A DNA stretch of 7,243 nt from Verrucomicrobiia bacterium (GTDB taxonomy: Bacteria > Verrucomicrobiota > Verrucomicrobiia > JABWAM01): NCBI GenBank assembly GCA_013360985.1, contig JABWAM010000127.1:1-7243 (forward strand), written 5' to 3'. The first letter of the stretch is position 1. The number at the start of each line of letters is the position of its first letter. The notes under the pieces were generated by a model. It was not told the DNA's origin. It ran no database searches and saw only the letters and a program-made list of their open reading frames with translations. A program made the position numbers and the translations under genes. Below are positions 6,926 through 7,243 of the stretch, piece by piece.

Positions 6926-6994
6926 AAATCCACGGATAAACTCAATTTCCAGAGAGCAACCCTCATCATTATCCATTGAGGATCGGAGGGGTGG
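6926..6994. repeat. Diverged duplicated element, distal copy
   Basis: This is the partner of the element at 6793-6865, in the same orientation and offset by about 134 bp. It shares AAATCCACGG at its start and GATCGGA near its end. It is more AT-rich than its surroundings. Whether it is a duplicated regulatory site or a remnant of a duplicated gene start cannot be decided here. Confidence 0.5.
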
Positions 6995-6999
6995 GTTGT

Positions 7000-7014
7000 G
7001 TCGAGATTTTCGAC
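7000..7014. repeat. Inverted repeat, GTCGA-loop-TCGAC
   Basis: A perfect 5-bp stem encloses the loop GATTT. Directly beside it, CCCC (7016-7019) can pair with GGGG (7026-7029). Both are short and could be chance in GC-rich DNA. Confidence 0.4.
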
Positions 7015-7112
7015 TCCCCACAAGAGGGGTGCGACGGCTCGGCCGGCGGCCTCGCCCTCCCTTTCCACCGTCCGTGCTTGGGAAAAATCCGCTCGGTCGC
7101 GAAGCGAGGGAA

Positions 7113-7133
7113 GGCGCCGCCGGCGGCGGCGCC
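7113..7133. repeat. GC-only hairpin followed by a 12-bp palindrome
   Basis: GGCGCCGCC (7113-7121) pairs perfectly with GGCGGCGCC (7125-7133) around a 3-base loop. The overlapping CCGCGGCCGCGG at 7132-7143 is a perfect palindrome. No U-run follows on either strand, so it is not a standard intrinsic terminator. Confidence 0.6.
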
Positions 7134-7146
7134 GCGGCCGCGGCTT

Positions 7147-7198
7147 GAGTCCAAAATGTTGCGAGGGCGTCGCATGTTCCTCGACCGAGGATGGACTC
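7147..7198. ncRNA. Candidate structured element with a three-way junction
   Basis: GAGTCCA (7147-7153) pairs with TGGACTC (7192-7198) as a perfect 7-bp outer stem. It encloses two perfect hairpins: TGCGA(GGGCG)TCGCA at 7160-7174 and TCCTC(GACC)GAGGA at 7178-7191, the latter abutting the outer stem. All pairs are Watson-Crick, so either strand could fold. It is not a tRNA, SRP RNA or known riboswitch that I recognise. Strand, ends and function are unknown, and the fold rests on hand pairing only. Confidence 0.33.
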
Positions 7199-7243
7199 CC
7201 CCCACGCCTTACGCGGGGATTTGGACCCTCGCTTCCGCGTTGT

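Larger units (their letters stand above)
6843..7243. other. Region without a convincing gene, upstream of the lpoB cluster
   Basis: No frame on either strand here looks coding. The minus frames that run in from the right edge give Arg/Pro-rich products lacking any motif. A plus frame opening at 7156 (or 7174) runs off the right edge after fewer than 30 codons. The stretch contains the distal repeat copy, an AT-richer patch (about 6926-6980) and a series of inverted repeats from 7000 to 7218. It is the likely promoter and leader region of the cluster, but no clear -35/-10 pair could be assigned. Confidence 0.6.

Noticed and set aside
6968..6973. GATAAT on the minus strand as a -10 promoter element for the lpoB cluster
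   Set aside because: No matching -35 hexamer lies 16-18 bp upstream; the nearest candidate, TCGACA, is 25 bp away.
6749..7021. Minus-strand frame open from the right edge to 6749, possibly the end of an upstream gene
   Set aside because: The product is Pro/Arg/Ser-rich with no secondary-structure pattern and overlaps the short leader frame. No family is recognisable, although a gene tail cannot be fully excluded.
7113..7143. GC-rich hairpin as a rho-independent terminator
   Set aside because: Neither strand has a U-tract after the stem.
7156..7243. Plus-strand frame with ATG at 7156 and 7174, open to the right edge
   Set aside because: Fewer than 30 codons are visible, there is no ribosome site, and it overlaps the paired structure at 7147-7198. 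Too little to call.

Overview
The window comes from a GC-rich Gram-negative bacterium. Three proteins with lipobox signal sequences, an LpoB-type synthase activator and an MmpL/RND exporter all imply a cell envelope with an outer membrane. Taxonomy cannot be fixed from the sequence alone. A Verrucomicrobiota/PVC or proteobacterial source would fit the gene content; this is a guess.

Every convincing gene lies on the minus strand, so the transcript is read from high to low coordinates. In order: an LpoB-family lipoprotein (6717-6115), a TPR-containing lipoprotein of the COG3014 type (6086-4854), a YcfL/DUF1425 lipoprotein (4816-4373), an exported protein of unknown family with a possible LpoB/CsgG-like layout (4368-3478), a glyoxalase-II-like metallo-beta-lactamase-fold hydrolase (3436-2807), a 12-TM MmpL/RND transporter (2782-302), and the first 75 codons of a probable ComEC/Rec2 DNA-uptake channel that runs off the left edge (227-1). 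The gaps are 28, 37, 4, 41, 24 and 74 bp, which suggests one long operon or two abutting ones.

The first four products look like a cell-envelope module. YcfL and LpoB are neighbours in Escherichia coli, where LpoB activates the peptidoglycan synthase PBP1b. Here the pair is separated by a third lipoprotein and followed four bases later by a fourth exported protein with the strongest Shine-Dalgarno sequence in the window. The hydrolase, transporter and ComEC genes may simply be carried downstream.

The right end (about 6843-7243) has no convincing gene. It holds two diverged copies of a roughly 70-nt element about 134 bp apart, a 42-codon reading frame that overlaps the lpoB start as ATGA, and a cluster of inverted repeats. 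One of these, at 7147-7198, folds on paper into a perfect three-way junction. This leader is the least explained part of the window.
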